Assembly (NCBI GenBank): GCA_947071285.1
Contig: CAMTFK010000015.1
Span: 1-38,149, forward strand
Direction: 5' to 3'
Length of the DNA: 38,149 nt
Source of the DNA: an uncultured Bacteroides sp.
GTDB taxonomy: Bacteria; Bacteroidota; Bacteroidia; Bacteroidales; Bacteroidaceae
This document shows positions 15,941 to 24,249 of this stretch, in pieces. The notes beneath the pieces are model-generated. The model searched no databases and was not told the origin of the DNA. It saw only the letters and a program-made list of their open reading frames with translations. The position numbers and the translations under genes are program-made. Position 1 is the first letter of the stretch; every line of letters starts with the position of its first letter.

Positions 15941-17200
15941 TTATTTCGTATCCCGCCGGGGCATCTCAAAACTCAACGGTTTCTCACAACGAAGCATCTT
16001 TGCCGCCTCACCCGTCAGCCACAGGTAATGGTCGGACGGCATTCCATCCATACCCACGAACTTGACTTCCTTGCCCACCGGAGGATTGTCCGTACACTTG
16101 AAGATTGCGGTACCTTCGTTTACTTCATCGAACATGGCTACATACAACATTGTAGCACCTGCATTGATGGCAGTGGAAATCTGTTGCCAATAGAAACGGC
16201 CACCTTGACGGGGGATAGAACCGGAAGGTTTCACATCATCCTTAAATGCATGGCGGCTCAGATTATGCCAACTAAACCCCGGGGTTACACAAGGCACATA
16301 ACCAATGTTATTCTCTTTACACCAGGCAATATCATCAAGGATAACATCCCGATAACGGTCCATATCATTGTGGAGCAATGGAGTAAAACGCTGCACCATC
16401 CATGGCAGAACAATATCCGCCTGTTTGATAAGTTCGTGCAGGTAAGGATCGTGTATGCAATCGGCATTCAGGTCTCTCCAGAAAGTAGGTACACCCAACA
16501 TTACGCTACAGCCTCCATATTCCGGATCATTCTTGAGGAAATCAATGAAACGTTCCAAGCCGATATTACGGATATCATACGGACGGTCGGGAAAGCCGAC
16601 ACCCCAGATAGTAACCAACGGTTTGCCATTATAAAAGACATAAGTCTGTTCCCCTGCCTGATTAGTTACACGCAACGAATCAACCAGGTATTTCCAATCG
16701 TCAATCAGCATGGAGCAATCTTCACCTTTAGCCGCCAGCCCGGACAAATCATACATTACCCCGATAGCGCGCCCATACTTGGAAGCCGCTTTCACGGCAT
16801 GTTCCAGCACTGTGCTTCGTTTGCGTGCTTCCGGTCGGGCAGCCCCGAAGAAACGTTGCATAAATACGCCGTCCAGTCCATACTCTTTCATCCATTTAAA
16901 ATGCAGGTCGACCGTGCTCTCATCCGTAGAACAGAAGAAACGGGCAGTAGAGCCATCCGCCAGTTTCTGCCCTGTGGGATACGTTTTCTCATACTCGCTT
17001 ACATCCGGCCACATATCAATGCGGACACTGTTCTCATCCGGGTACATTACCCCTTTTCTCGGTTGATGAAACCAGCCTTGGTAGCCTGCCATAACCAGAC
17101 CTTTATAAGATGGGTATTTAGTATTCTTAGAGTGTCTGGGCGTTGCATTCAGACTTCCGAACAAGAAAAAAACGAATAATAATAAAAAGCATTTCTTCAT
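15941..17200 (-). CDS. GH71/99-like glycoside hydrolase, secreted, copy A
   Basis: The 419-aa protein has a type I signal peptide (MKKCFLLLFVFFLFGSLNA) and then one catalytic domain. It shares GYQGWF, LHFKWMKEYGLDGVFMQRF and MLYVAMFDEVNEGTAIFKC with the uncharacterised GH99/GH71-like group. In GH99 endo-alpha-mannosidases the catalytic pair lies in an E-x-x-E-G-T motif, and here Glu359 and Glu362 fit that motif in DEVNEGT. The lack of a lipobox suggests a periplasmic soluble enzyme. A second, longer copy at 21920-23404 is a lipoprotein. Its start is 37 nt past the stop of the unassigned protein gene, so it is probably the last gene of that operon. Reaction not established: an endo-acting alpha-mannan- or alpha-glucan-type hydrolase is an inference from the motif. 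Confidence 0.8.
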   Translation of the reverse strand: MKKCFLLLFVFFLFGSLNATPRHSKNTKYPSYKGLVMAGYQGWFHQPRKGVMYPDENSVRIDMWPDVSEYEKTYPTGQKLADGSTARFFCSTDESTVDLHFKWMKEYGLDGVFMQRFFGAARPEARKRSTVLEHAVKAASKYGRAIGVMYDLSGLAAKGEDCSMLIDDWKYLVDSLRVTNQAGEQTYVFYNGKPLVTIWGVGFPDRPYDIRNIGLERFIDFLKNDPEYGGCSVMLGVPTFWRDLNADCIHDPYLHELIKQADIVLPWMVQRFTPLLHNDMDRYRDVILDDIAWCKENNIGYVPCVTPGFSWHNLSRHAFKDDVKPSGSIPRQGGRFYWQQISTAINAGATMLYVAMFDEVNEGTAIFKCTDNPPVGKEVKFVGMDGMPSDHYLWLTGEAAKMLRCEKPLSFEMPRRDTK

Positions 17201-17237
17201 GGTAGCAATAATTTAAGTGGGTATTATATTTCTGTTG

Positions 17238-18476
17238 TTACTGTTTATTCCAAAGTTTTTTGATAGTTTCTTCCTGAGAATAGCCGAATGGACACGCTTC
17301 ACTTTTCATATTGGCGCGATAGTTACCTTCGGTTTCATTCGGGCAGGTTATCATCCGGCAGCCGGGCATTTCCAGATGTCCGTCCGGGTCGGTACGACGT
17401 ATCCAGTGATAAGCATACGTCAACCACTCATTCCGGTAATCTTCCGGTTGCAGGGATAGCCAGGAGATTTCGTCCCATCCCCACACAAAGTGTGAGTTCA
17501 GATCTGCTACATTCGGTTCTTTTCCTCTGCCATAGTTATCAAACTCCACGAGATATGGTAGGTGTTTACATTTCCATCCGCTGGGCGATATGCATCCTTT
17601 GCTTTTTTTATAGAGAGCATCCAGATGATTCACAGCAAGTTCGGCTTTATAAGGTTCGGAAGGTATTTCTTTTATGCGAAGCGGGAAAGAATTGAAGTCA
17701 AGCAGACTCACCCCATTCCTTACCATTCCTCCATAGGGAGTATGAGCATCCAGCAATACCCAGTGACGGCGGGCATGGGTACGCGCATATTCACGTATCT
17801 TTGCGATGATCCGGGCCCAGGAATCACGTGCCGGGTCATTCATACCAATCAACTCAATCTGTCCGAGATGAAAAGCCTCGCAACCGACATTGATATAAGA
17901 ACAAGCCAGATAATAGAACCAAAGCTGGGTTTCCTGTCGGCTAATATCCGGCACACTACTGCCCTTATGCCAATGGTCTACCAAAAGTCCCTCTTTATTC
18001 AGCATATCGGCATAAGAGAAGTTTCGTGATTCAACCGGCAATCCGTAGCCCGTGAACACCCAATCGGGTATCTTCACCTGATTCACTTCTTCGGTTACAA
18101 TCTCGAACAGGCATCCCTGAAGGATTATATCAGCATCATAGGCATGCAATTCATCGGCAAAAGCTTTCGCTTTACTCCAGAATTCCGGTTTGTTCAGCAA
18201 GCTTTCGCCTCCCCACCGATAAATGGAACGGCCGATAAACTTAGCCCCTATATTCTTGACCATACGCATATCATCGGCATGATAGGAATACACTCTCCGC
18301 CCTTCCGGTTTATCAGGCATCAGCAGATAGACCATTGTGATGGAACGGTCCAGATAATTTTCCAACACCTGCCGGGAGATACCTTTCTCATTGAAATGGT
18401 ACTCCTTTCCCTGTCCCCACAGAGAACAAGGAAGGAGGGGGAACAATATAACAAGGTAATATATAATGTTTTTCAT
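17238..18476 (-). CDS. Unassigned secreted protein, putative TIM-barrel glycosidase
   Basis: I do not recognise this 412-aa protein as a member of a known family. The ATG at 18476 gives a signal peptide (MKNIIYYLVILFPLLPCSLWGQ); an upstream TTG at 18485 is less likely. Strand-like segments that each end in acidic or aromatic residues recur as in a (beta/alpha)8 barrel: FIGRSIYRW, ADIILQGCLFEI, VGCEAFHLGQIELIG (Glu200, Glu208), HWVLLDAHTPYGG (Asp244), LPYLVEFDNYG (Glu311, Asp313) and FVWGWDEISWLSL (Asp335, Glu336). It has many Trp and Tyr, typical of sugar-binding clefts. It is encoded between GH38 (18 nt away) and a GH99-like gene, clearly in the PUL operon. A new glycosidase, lyase or deacetylase-like activity is possible; none is shown. 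Confidence 0.6.
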   Translation of the reverse strand: MKNIIYYLVILFPLLPCSLWGQGKEYHFNEKGISRQVLENYLDRSITMVYLLMPDKPEGRRVYSYHADDMRMVKNIGAKFIGRSIYRWGGESLLNKPEFWSKAKAFADELHAYDADIILQGCLFEIVTEEVNQVKIPDWVFTGYGLPVESRNFSYADMLNKEGLLVDHWHKGSSVPDISRQETQLWFYYLACSYINVGCEAFHLGQIELIGMNDPARDSWARIIAKIREYARTHARRHWVLLDAHTPYGGMVRNGVSLLDFNSFPLRIKEIPSEPYKAELAVNHLDALYKKSKGCISPSGWKCKHLPYLVEFDNYGRGKEPNVADLNSHFVWGWDEISWLSLQPEDYRNEWLTYAYHWIRRTDPDGHLEMPGCRMITCPNETEGNYRANMKSEACPFGYSQEETIKKLWNKQ

Positions 18477-18494
18477 GATAATCAATTGATAAGT

Positions 18495-21400
18495 TTACCA
18501 GGCACTTCGTTCTCGATAAAAAGGTACCGGTTCGGATGTATATTCTATTGATTGGGTCTGATAAGGTAATACACGCATTTCCGTAACTGACTTGGTATCA
18601 TAGTTTTGATTCCCGGTCAGTGTTACAGCAAACAACGCAATACCTGCATCTTTTGGTAAAACCAGCATACGGGCATTTGCTGGAATATCCAGACATACCT
18701 TGTACAGGTAAGCAAAGTTATACGAATCATTTCCCTTGTGTGCGCTATGCTTATGGTTGGCAATATACCCGACAGAAGCATCTTTGATATAGCCCTCACT
18801 TTCGCCTTTCCAGCCCCACTGTCCATAGAAACCGGAATAATAAGGCACATTTACCTGATAAGGTTTATCATCCACCAGGAAAGTGGCCTGACGGTCATCC
18901 TTGACAGAAGTTACCAGCAGGAAGAGTTTATCCGCACCAGGATGCTCAGGCAAAAGAATGGTATCTCCATTCGCCCGAATGTAATTGAAGATAGCAGGAT
19001 CATTCTGCATCCTGAATTCAATACCATCCGAAAGAATCTTTTCAGGCATCAGTTCGGCTGCCAGTGAGTTACCCTGTCGGTCAAAGTCGCCTGCACGGTT
19101 AAATTCATCGGATGTCAAGGCTACTGCATTATAGGCCAGTTTCAGCGGCTGACTCTCAGGAACAGTCAACAAAGTCTTTTGCTTGAATGTAACCTTGAAT
19201 GTACGGGGCTGGAAAGCTTTACCGCTAACCATCAGTTTATTACCGGAGAAGGTGGCTTCTCCTGTTTCTTCCTCTATTCCATTTACTTCTTTGGCGCTTT
19301 CAATATCAGATGCGAACTCCACATAGCCCTGTTCGTAAGAATTACCATAGATTTCATTGATACGAACAATGTATCCATTCCCATCTTCCGCTTTTTTGAT
19401 AGCTTTCACAGCAATCTGAGGACGGTCTGCACCGGCAAATGAATAAGAACGTCCCAGTTTACCTACATGCTTAGTGGTGGCAAAAGCCAGTAGAGGCTGG
19501 TTGAAGTTTTCGGCTTTCCAGGCAATGTTTGCTTGGTTTGCATCTGATTTATGTCCCACAATGGCGTAGCGGAAAGCATGGTGTCCGTGATCCTGGTGGT
19601 CCTGATACGTATAGTGCTTACCCGGCTGAGGCGTATGAAGTAAAGTCAGGCGAATCGTATTATCATCCGGCTTATCCCATCCATATTTGGATTCATTCAG
19701 GATGGAGATGCCATAAGACGAATCATTGGCAGTCAGGTCGGCCCACTGATGCCCCAGTACTTCAAAGGAATTCTCAACATTGTTGCCACGCTTCACATAA
19801 CCTAAGCCCAAGTCATAAGTGGCTTTTTCATTAGACACTGTGGTTGGAAATTCCGCTTTCAACAAAGCTTTCTTTCCCTGCCAGTCAAACTCGTTACTGA
19901 TTTCTATTCTATCGTCCTCAGCTCCGTCCGTCAAAGTGATATATTGTACAAATCTGGAGTCTTCATGAGTACGTTCCACGCGCAAAGACGCTCTCAACGG
20001 TCCGTTATCCGCTACGGAGATTTTAACGTTATCCGTGATGGAAGTGCTCGGCCCATCAAATACTTTCTTATAAATTTCCCAAGCCGGATAATCGGTAGAA
20101 AGGTTTTCAGTAAACATCATCAGGCGGAACGGTTTACCAACTTGTACCAGTTCACGGTTATTCTTCTTATCAAAAATGGAAGCAATGTCACCATGCTCGT
20201 CCAATGCTATCCTGTAAATAGAGTTTTCAATGGTTTGGTCCTTCACCCGTAAATTCCCGGAAGATGCTGTTCTTCCCGGTTGAATATTATATACCGAAAA
20301 GCTAAGCGGGTCTACCTGAGCTACAAACAAAATCTCAGCCATCCCATTCTCCCAGGAAATCAACTGTGCAGGCATACTCTCTCCTTCCGGGGAAGTCACT
20401 TTCACTCCCGACGGACGTTTGTCCATTCTGATGGTAGCCTTTACAACATCTCTACGGGCAGAAGCAACAGGATTGTAAACTACAACCGGAAGCCCTTTCA
20501 CCTTGGTATCCAAAGCCCGGCTCACGGCACCTACGGCCGTAGTTATGGTTTCTGAAAAACGTGTTTGAGCTATCAGTTCATCATTCCAGGAGAAAGTATA
20601 TGATTGCGGAATGCTGGTACCTGTCAGGTCATCGTGGAACTGATGCCACAAAAAACGTTGCCAGTTCTCACGTAGAGCTTCGGAAGGATATTCCATTCCT
20701 CCCAATGTTTCTGCTACCACGGATGCTCTTTCAGCCGCATCTGCCAAGTGTTCGTTTCGACGATTGAAATGTTTCATTGCCGCCTGTGAAGTGTAGCATC
20801 CCACCCCATGCACATCCATCAACAGTTCACCATCATAAACGGGAAGTTCGGGATGTTTTTCAAAAGGATAATAATCTTCATATATCTGTCCGGCTTTGGC
20901 ACTGATTACTTCTAACGGGCCATCTGCCTTCAAACTTTTTTCTAACGAATAAACGGAAGGAAGCGTAGGCGACCCACCACGGTCTCCTACTCCGTAATAG
21001 CTATAAGCTGTATTATCAGGACCCAACTTAGCCCTCTCCAGAATGCGGCGGTTCGTACTGATATCATCATAGTAGTAGGATGTACCATATCCTCCGGCAT
21101 CCAGTACTGCCATAATTCTGGCGCCATCCAACCCTTGCCAAAGACCTATCTTGAACGGCATTTTTTCTTTTTCTCCAAAATACGGATTCTTCCGCCATTG
21201 GAGTTTCTGGGTAGAGAACCCTATCAATCCGCAGTGTGCGGCAATGGTAGGTAGTGTATAGCCGAAACCAAAGCAGTCCGGCAAATAAATATCGTTTGAT
21301 TTGACACCAAACTCTTTTTTATAAAATTCCTGCCCCATCAGGACATTCCTGAAGAAGGATTCAGAAGAAGGGATATTAGGGTCTGTCGCTTCCCATGCGC

Positions 21401-21716
21401 TTCCCACCACATTCCAGCGTCCTGCTTTTATGTACTTCTTTACAAGTTCATATTCATGAGGATAATACTCCTTCATCCAGGCATACTTTTGAGCGCTCTC
21501 AAAGTTAAAGATGTAGTTCGGGAAACGTTCGAAGAGCCAAAAGTTCTGTACCATCGTGCGGTGCAGATAATCATCTATGGACTCGCGTACATCCCAGTTC
21601 CATTGCGTATCGAAATGGGCCGTTGCTACCAGATACGCTTTGTATTCTTTTTGCTGGCTGTACAACATGTGTACGGAGCAAAGCAGTGACAGAATGCAAC
21701 ATAGTATTTTTTTCAT
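18495..21716 (-). CDS. GH38-family alpha-mannosidase, secreted
   Basis: GH38 enzymes are zinc-dependent retaining alpha-mannosidases. The frame is open to 21752, but the ATG at 21716 gives a signal peptide MKKILCCILSLLCSVHMLYSQ and is preferred, for a 1073-aa product of normal size. Family motifs are clear: AHFDTQWNW with zinc ligands His34 and Asp36, IYLPDCFGFGYTLP with nucleophile and ligand Asp147, and FLWHQFHDDLTGTSIP carrying the fourth ligand His and nearby acidic residues. A long C-terminal beta-sandwich region follows, and the last ~200 residues may form an additional beta-rich module. It would remove terminal alpha-mannose from imported oligosaccharides in the periplasm. The upstream 203 nt contain a palindromic array and no convincing promoter, so it is probably transcribed from the SusC/SusD unit. 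Confidence 0.92.
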   Translation of the reverse strand: MKKILCCILSLLCSVHMLYSQQKEYKAYLVATAHFDTQWNWDVRESIDDYLHRTMVQNFWLFERFPNYIFNFESAQKYAWMKEYYPHEYELVKKYIKAGRWNVVGSAWEATDPNIPSSESFFRNVLMGQEFYKKEFGVKSNDIYLPDCFGFGYTLPTIAAHCGLIGFSTQKLQWRKNPYFGEKEKMPFKIGLWQGLDGARIMAVLDAGGYGTSYYYDDISTNRRILERAKLGPDNTAYSYYGVGDRGGSPTLPSVYSLEKSLKADGPLEVISAKAGQIYEDYYPFEKHPELPVYDGELLMDVHGVGCYTSQAAMKHFNRRNEHLADAAERASVVAETLGGMEYPSEALRENWQRFLWHQFHDDLTGTSIPQSYTFSWNDELIAQTRFSETITTAVGAVSRALDTKVKGLPVVVYNPVASARRDVVKATIRMDKRPSGVKVTSPEGESMPAQLISWENGMAEILFVAQVDPLSFSVYNIQPGRTASSGNLRVKDQTIENSIYRIALDEHGDIASIFDKKNNRELVQVGKPFRLMMFTENLSTDYPAWEIYKKVFDGPSTSITDNVKISVADNGPLRASLRVERTHEDSRFVQYITLTDGAEDDRIEISNEFDWQGKKALLKAEFPTTVSNEKATYDLGLGYVKRGNNVENSFEVLGHQWADLTANDSSYGISILNESKYGWDKPDDNTIRLTLLHTPQPGKHYTYQDHQDHGHHAFRYAIVGHKSDANQANIAWKAENFNQPLLAFATTKHVGKLGRSYSFAGADRPQIAVKAIKKAEDGNGYIVRINEIYGNSYEQGYVEFASDIESAKEVNGIEEETGEATFSGNKLMVSGKAFQPRTFKVTFKQKTLLTVPESQPLKLAYNAVALTSDEFNRAGDFDRQGNSLAAELMPEKILSDGIEFRMQNDPAIFNYIRANGDTILLPEHPGADKLFLLVTSVKDDRQATFLVDDKPYQVNVPYYSGFYGQWGWKGESEGYIKDASVGYIANHKHSAHKGNDSYNFAYLYKVCLDIPANARMLVLPKDAGIALFAVTLTGNQNYDTKSVTEMRVLPYQTQSIEYTSEPVPFYRERSAW

Positions 21717-21776
21717 CTTTCGCTTTTTGTATGGGAAAAATTCATTAATCAAAGGTTTCTACGGGTAATAAAAGGC

Positions 21777-21906
21777 ATATCCGAACCGTACCCGGACTGT
21801 ATCTGAGACGTACTTGCTCCGTACGTTCTCCGCTCAGAAGTACCTCTGAGTGGAGAAACACTGGAGAAGGTACGGAGCAAGTACGTCTCGGGTACGATTC
21901 GGATAT
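21777..21906. repeat. Long palindromic intergenic array with 11-nt period (GTAC word)
   Basis: Two arms, 21777-21830 and 21864-21906, are inverted copies of each other with two substitutions and an 11-nt insertion in the left arm. Between them TCTCCGCTCAGA (21827-21838) and TCTGAGTGGAGA (21845-21856) form an inner hairpin that competes for bases of the outer stem. Written in 11-nt lines from 21781, GTAC or GTAT falls in the same column in four successive lines, then CTC, then GGAGAA, then GTACG in the mirrored arm. It begins 14 nt past the stop of the GH99-like gene and could stall polymerase or protect the mRNA end. No transposase is nearby. Confidence 0.8.
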
Positions 21907-21919
21907 ATAATTAGCTATG

Positions 21920-23404
21920 TCATCTGGAAGGCCATGTGGACTTTAAAGGTATCTCTCCCCGAAGCATCTTTTTACCCTGCCCTACAAGCCATAAATAATG
22001 GTCGGTGGGTAATCCGTCTTCAATACCCATAAAAGTAATATTCAGATCCTTGGCACGCTGGCACCAGTCATTGCCAGTTAGCCCTTCAACCATTTTATTG
22101 CTAATCCTGTATCCTCCGTTTTGATATACGACATAATAATCTAGAGCAGATTCGTTACTCGGAACATCGCTCTGATTCAAGCATTTATAAATGGCTGTAC
22201 CTTCGTCTATCTCATCGAACATAGCAATGTAGAGCAACTGTGCACCCGATTTGATGCAATGGTACATCTGATTCCAAAGGAACTTGCCACCCAGACGTGG
22301 ATTTATACCATTATTGGGATGCATATTGCGGTCGCAAGAACCGGGGAAGCAAAGCGGAGCATACTCTACCTTATTATCCTTACACCACTTTATGTCATTT
22401 TCTATCAGACTATGGAAATTAGAATAATTGTCATCACCATAACGCCCCACAAACCACGGCATAATGACATCAGCAGCCTTTATCAAGTCGTGCAACTTGG
22501 CATCCGGCAGTGCATCGTTACGTCTTTCACGCCAATAAGTGGGAACGCCGAGCATAATGCTGAAACCTTTCTCCTTCAAGCCATTCATCAAGTCTTCTAT
22601 ATCCGTAAGAGAATAAGGACGGTTGTCATTGAAGCCTACACCCCAAAGTACAATCATGGGTTTACCATTCTGATAAAGATAAAATTTCTGCTTAGTACGG
22701 TCCTTCAACTGATATTTATCCATGATGGCTTGTGCGTCTGCCAAGACAGCATCTGTCCCTCTTTTGTTATTGGACATGAAACCACCTAAATCATACATCA
22801 CACAAATAGCACGTTGATGAGTGTTTGAACCTTCCATAGCCGATTCAAGTACTTTATCAAAATGGTCCTTCCCATCTGGATTATCAATCACTTCGCCCAC
22901 GAAACGCTGCATAAATGCACCATCAATACCATAATCCTTCATCCACTTGAAGTGAAGCAGTACACTGGATTTGTCATAGGCGCTATAAACCGTAGCCTTC
23001 TCACCATTAGGAAGAATAAATTTTCCTGGTGTGTACTGTTTCTCATATTCACGCATATCGGGCCAGAAGTCGATAGAATTCCGCAATACACCCGGTTCGA
23101 ACATATCGTTTTCACGATAATGATACCACGCAGTATTTGAATGCTGGCTGTGCGAACATCCGTCGCCAGGCGCACCAAACCAACCTTGATAACCAGTCAT
23201 TACCAAACCACGATAAGTATCAAAAGGCTCACCATCTTTGTGAGGGGTGAAGTCGGGTTCATTGTATATTTCAGTAGGGTTCGGATTGTCGGGTTTTTCA
23301 GGTTCAATGGCAGGGGGAATGACGTCATCATCGCTACCGCCACAAGAAGTTGTACATGCCAGAAGGGTACACAATAGCAAATAATACATTTTATTCAATT
23401 TCAT
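21920..23404 (-). CDS. GH71/99-like glycoside hydrolase lipoprotein, copy B, probably surface-exposed
   Basis: The open frame reaches 23449, but the ATG at 23404 starts a good lipoprotein signal (ACTTSC, Cys21) and gives a 494-aa product. Directly after the Cys comes GGSDDD, an acidic cluster like the Bacteroidetes lipoprotein export signal, so this enzyme is predicted to face outward. After a Pro-rich linker (about residues 29-50) comes the catalytic domain with GYQGWF, LHFKWMKDYGIDGAFMQRF and LYIAMFDEIDEGTAIYKC, in which Glu398 and Glu401 match the E-x-x-E-G-T pair of GH99. It has an extra N-terminal insertion (about 80-108) compared with copy A. Being the only enzyme with an export signal and located next to the SusC/SusD genes, it is the best candidate for the initial surface cut of the polysaccharide. 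Activity is inferred. Confidence 0.8.
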   Translation of the reverse strand: MKLNKMYYLLLCTLLACTTSCGGSDDDVIPPAIEPEKPDNPNPTEIYNEPDFTPHKDGEPFDTYRGLVMTGYQGWFGAPGDGCSHSQHSNTAWYHYRENDMFEPGVLRNSIDFWPDMREYEKQYTPGKFILPNGEKATVYSAYDKSSVLLHFKWMKDYGIDGAFMQRFVGEVIDNPDGKDHFDKVLESAMEGSNTHQRAICVMYDLGGFMSNNKRGTDAVLADAQAIMDKYQLKDRTKQKFYLYQNGKPMIVLWGVGFNDNRPYSLTDIEDLMNGLKEKGFSIMLGVPTYWRERRNDALPDAKLHDLIKAADVIMPWFVGRYGDDNYSNFHSLIENDIKWCKDNKVEYAPLCFPGSCDRNMHPNNGINPRLGGKFLWNQMYHCIKSGAQLLYIAMFDEIDEGTAIYKCLNQSDVPSNESALDYYVVYQNGGYRISNKMVEGLTGNDWCQRAKDLNITFMGIEDGLPTDHYLWLVGQGKKMLRGEIPLKSTWPSR

Positions 23405-23431
23405 TTTTCTATTTTTAATGGTTAAGATAAA

Positions 23432-23466
23432 GGCCGGAAGAACAAACATACGTCTCCCTTCCGGCC
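23432..23466 (-). terminator. GC-rich hairpin between DUF3823 and GH99-like genes
   Basis: GGCCGGAAG and CTTCCGGCC form a perfect 9-bp stem with a 17-nt loop, followed on the minus strand by TTTATCTT. It lies 31 nt past the DUF3823 stop. It may be an attenuating terminator that lowers expression of the enzymes relative to SusC/SusD, or an mRNA-stabilising hairpin. The loop contains TATGTTTG, a TAnnTTTG match, but without the operator seen at the other PUL promoters. Confidence 0.6.
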
Positions 23467-23497
23467 AATTATCACAATCTTATCACCTTCATTAAAA

Positions 23498-24220
23498 CTA
23501 TTCGCTAGGAACTTCTATCTTTACAATTTCCGTATAGTTGTACTTTTCAAATTTATCCTTCACCTTAGCACCCATACGTACGAAATAGATATAGCCAGGC
23601 TTTACCTGTAGAGATACTTCATACGCTATACTTTTGCCATCCTCCTCTTTAGGAATCTTGTCCCAAGTCTTCATGACGTTAATTTTGCCAGGCTTATCAT
23701 AATAACCAATATGGTTGGAAGCACCACAGAAATGATTCAAGCTGAGAAACGGACAAACATCCATAATCTGCGGAAGCCCTTCTGTGATCGGAGCATCCAA
23801 ACGGCAGGACATAGTAAGTGTAGTTCCTTCAAGTTTCGTTTTAAAATCGAAAAGTTTCAGATAAGGAGTTACTTCAAAATTCTGAGTAGTCTTGTTACCG
23901 ATACCCAAACGGATCGTATCAGAAGGCCACCAAGACCCTTCCGGCACCATATCATACGTTCCGGCAAAGAGTTTGGTATTATTAAACGTACCGTCTTCTT
24001 TGATGGCAAGATCCTGACTTCCGGGATTGACTTTATAACTCACCTCCCAGATGCGAATGTGGCAATCTCCCCGATCAGATACAATGCCTTCTCCGGTAGT
24101 GGAATCTATTATCTTCCCATAGAAATGGCAATCGGGAGCATCGAAGTTATCCACCTCCATGCAGGATGCCATCAGCAATGCCGAAGCACCACACATTAAA
24201 CTGTATATTAACTTTTTCAT
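23498..24220 (-). CDS. DUF3823-type lipoprotein (SusE-position glycan-binding protein)
   Basis: The 240-aa product has a lipoprotein signal with lipobox MASC (Cys19) and begins the mature part with MEVDNFDAPDCHFYGKIIDSTTGEGI, the start of a carboxypeptidase-regulatory-like beta-sandwich seen in DUF3823 proteins. A second beta-sandwich (about 120-240) runs from TPYLKLFDF to the C terminus. Proteins of this family are encoded directly downstream of SusD, as here (29 nt gap), and are thought to be accessory surface glycan-binding proteins. Acidic residues near the Cys agree with surface exposure. No catalytic motif is visible and the ligand is unknown. Confidence 0.82.
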   Translation of the reverse strand: MKKLIYSLMCGASALLMASCMEVDNFDAPDCHFYGKIIDSTTGEGIVSDRGDCHIRIWEVSYKVNPGSQDLAIKEDGTFNNTKLFAGTYDMVPEGSWWPSDTIRLGIGNKTTQNFEVTPYLKLFDFKTKLEGTTLTMSCRLDAPITEGLPQIMDVCPFLSLNHFCGASNHIGYYDKPGKINVMKTWDKIPKEEDGKSIAYEVSLQVKPGYIYFVRMGAKVKDKFEKYNYTEIVKIEVPSE

Positions 24221-24249
24221 ATCAATACTTTTTCTAAAAATTATTCCAT

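Noticed and set aside
21717..21752. Longer GH38 starting at 21752
   Set aside because: It would put twelve charged residues ahead of the signal peptide; the ATG at 21716 starts the signal directly.
21750..21757. Promoter for the GH38 gene
   Set aside because: The minus-strand word AACCTTTG misses the first T of TAnnTTTG, and no operator words lie 39 nt upstream.
21777..21906. Miniature inverted-repeat transposon
   Set aside because: Although it is a large inverted repeat, no target-site duplication is evident and its 11-nt internal period is better explained as an array related in period to the other two.
23405..23449. Longer GH99-like copy B starting at the ATG at 23449
   Set aside because: The extra 15 residues precede a complete lipoprotein signal starting at 23404 and lie inside the hairpin region.
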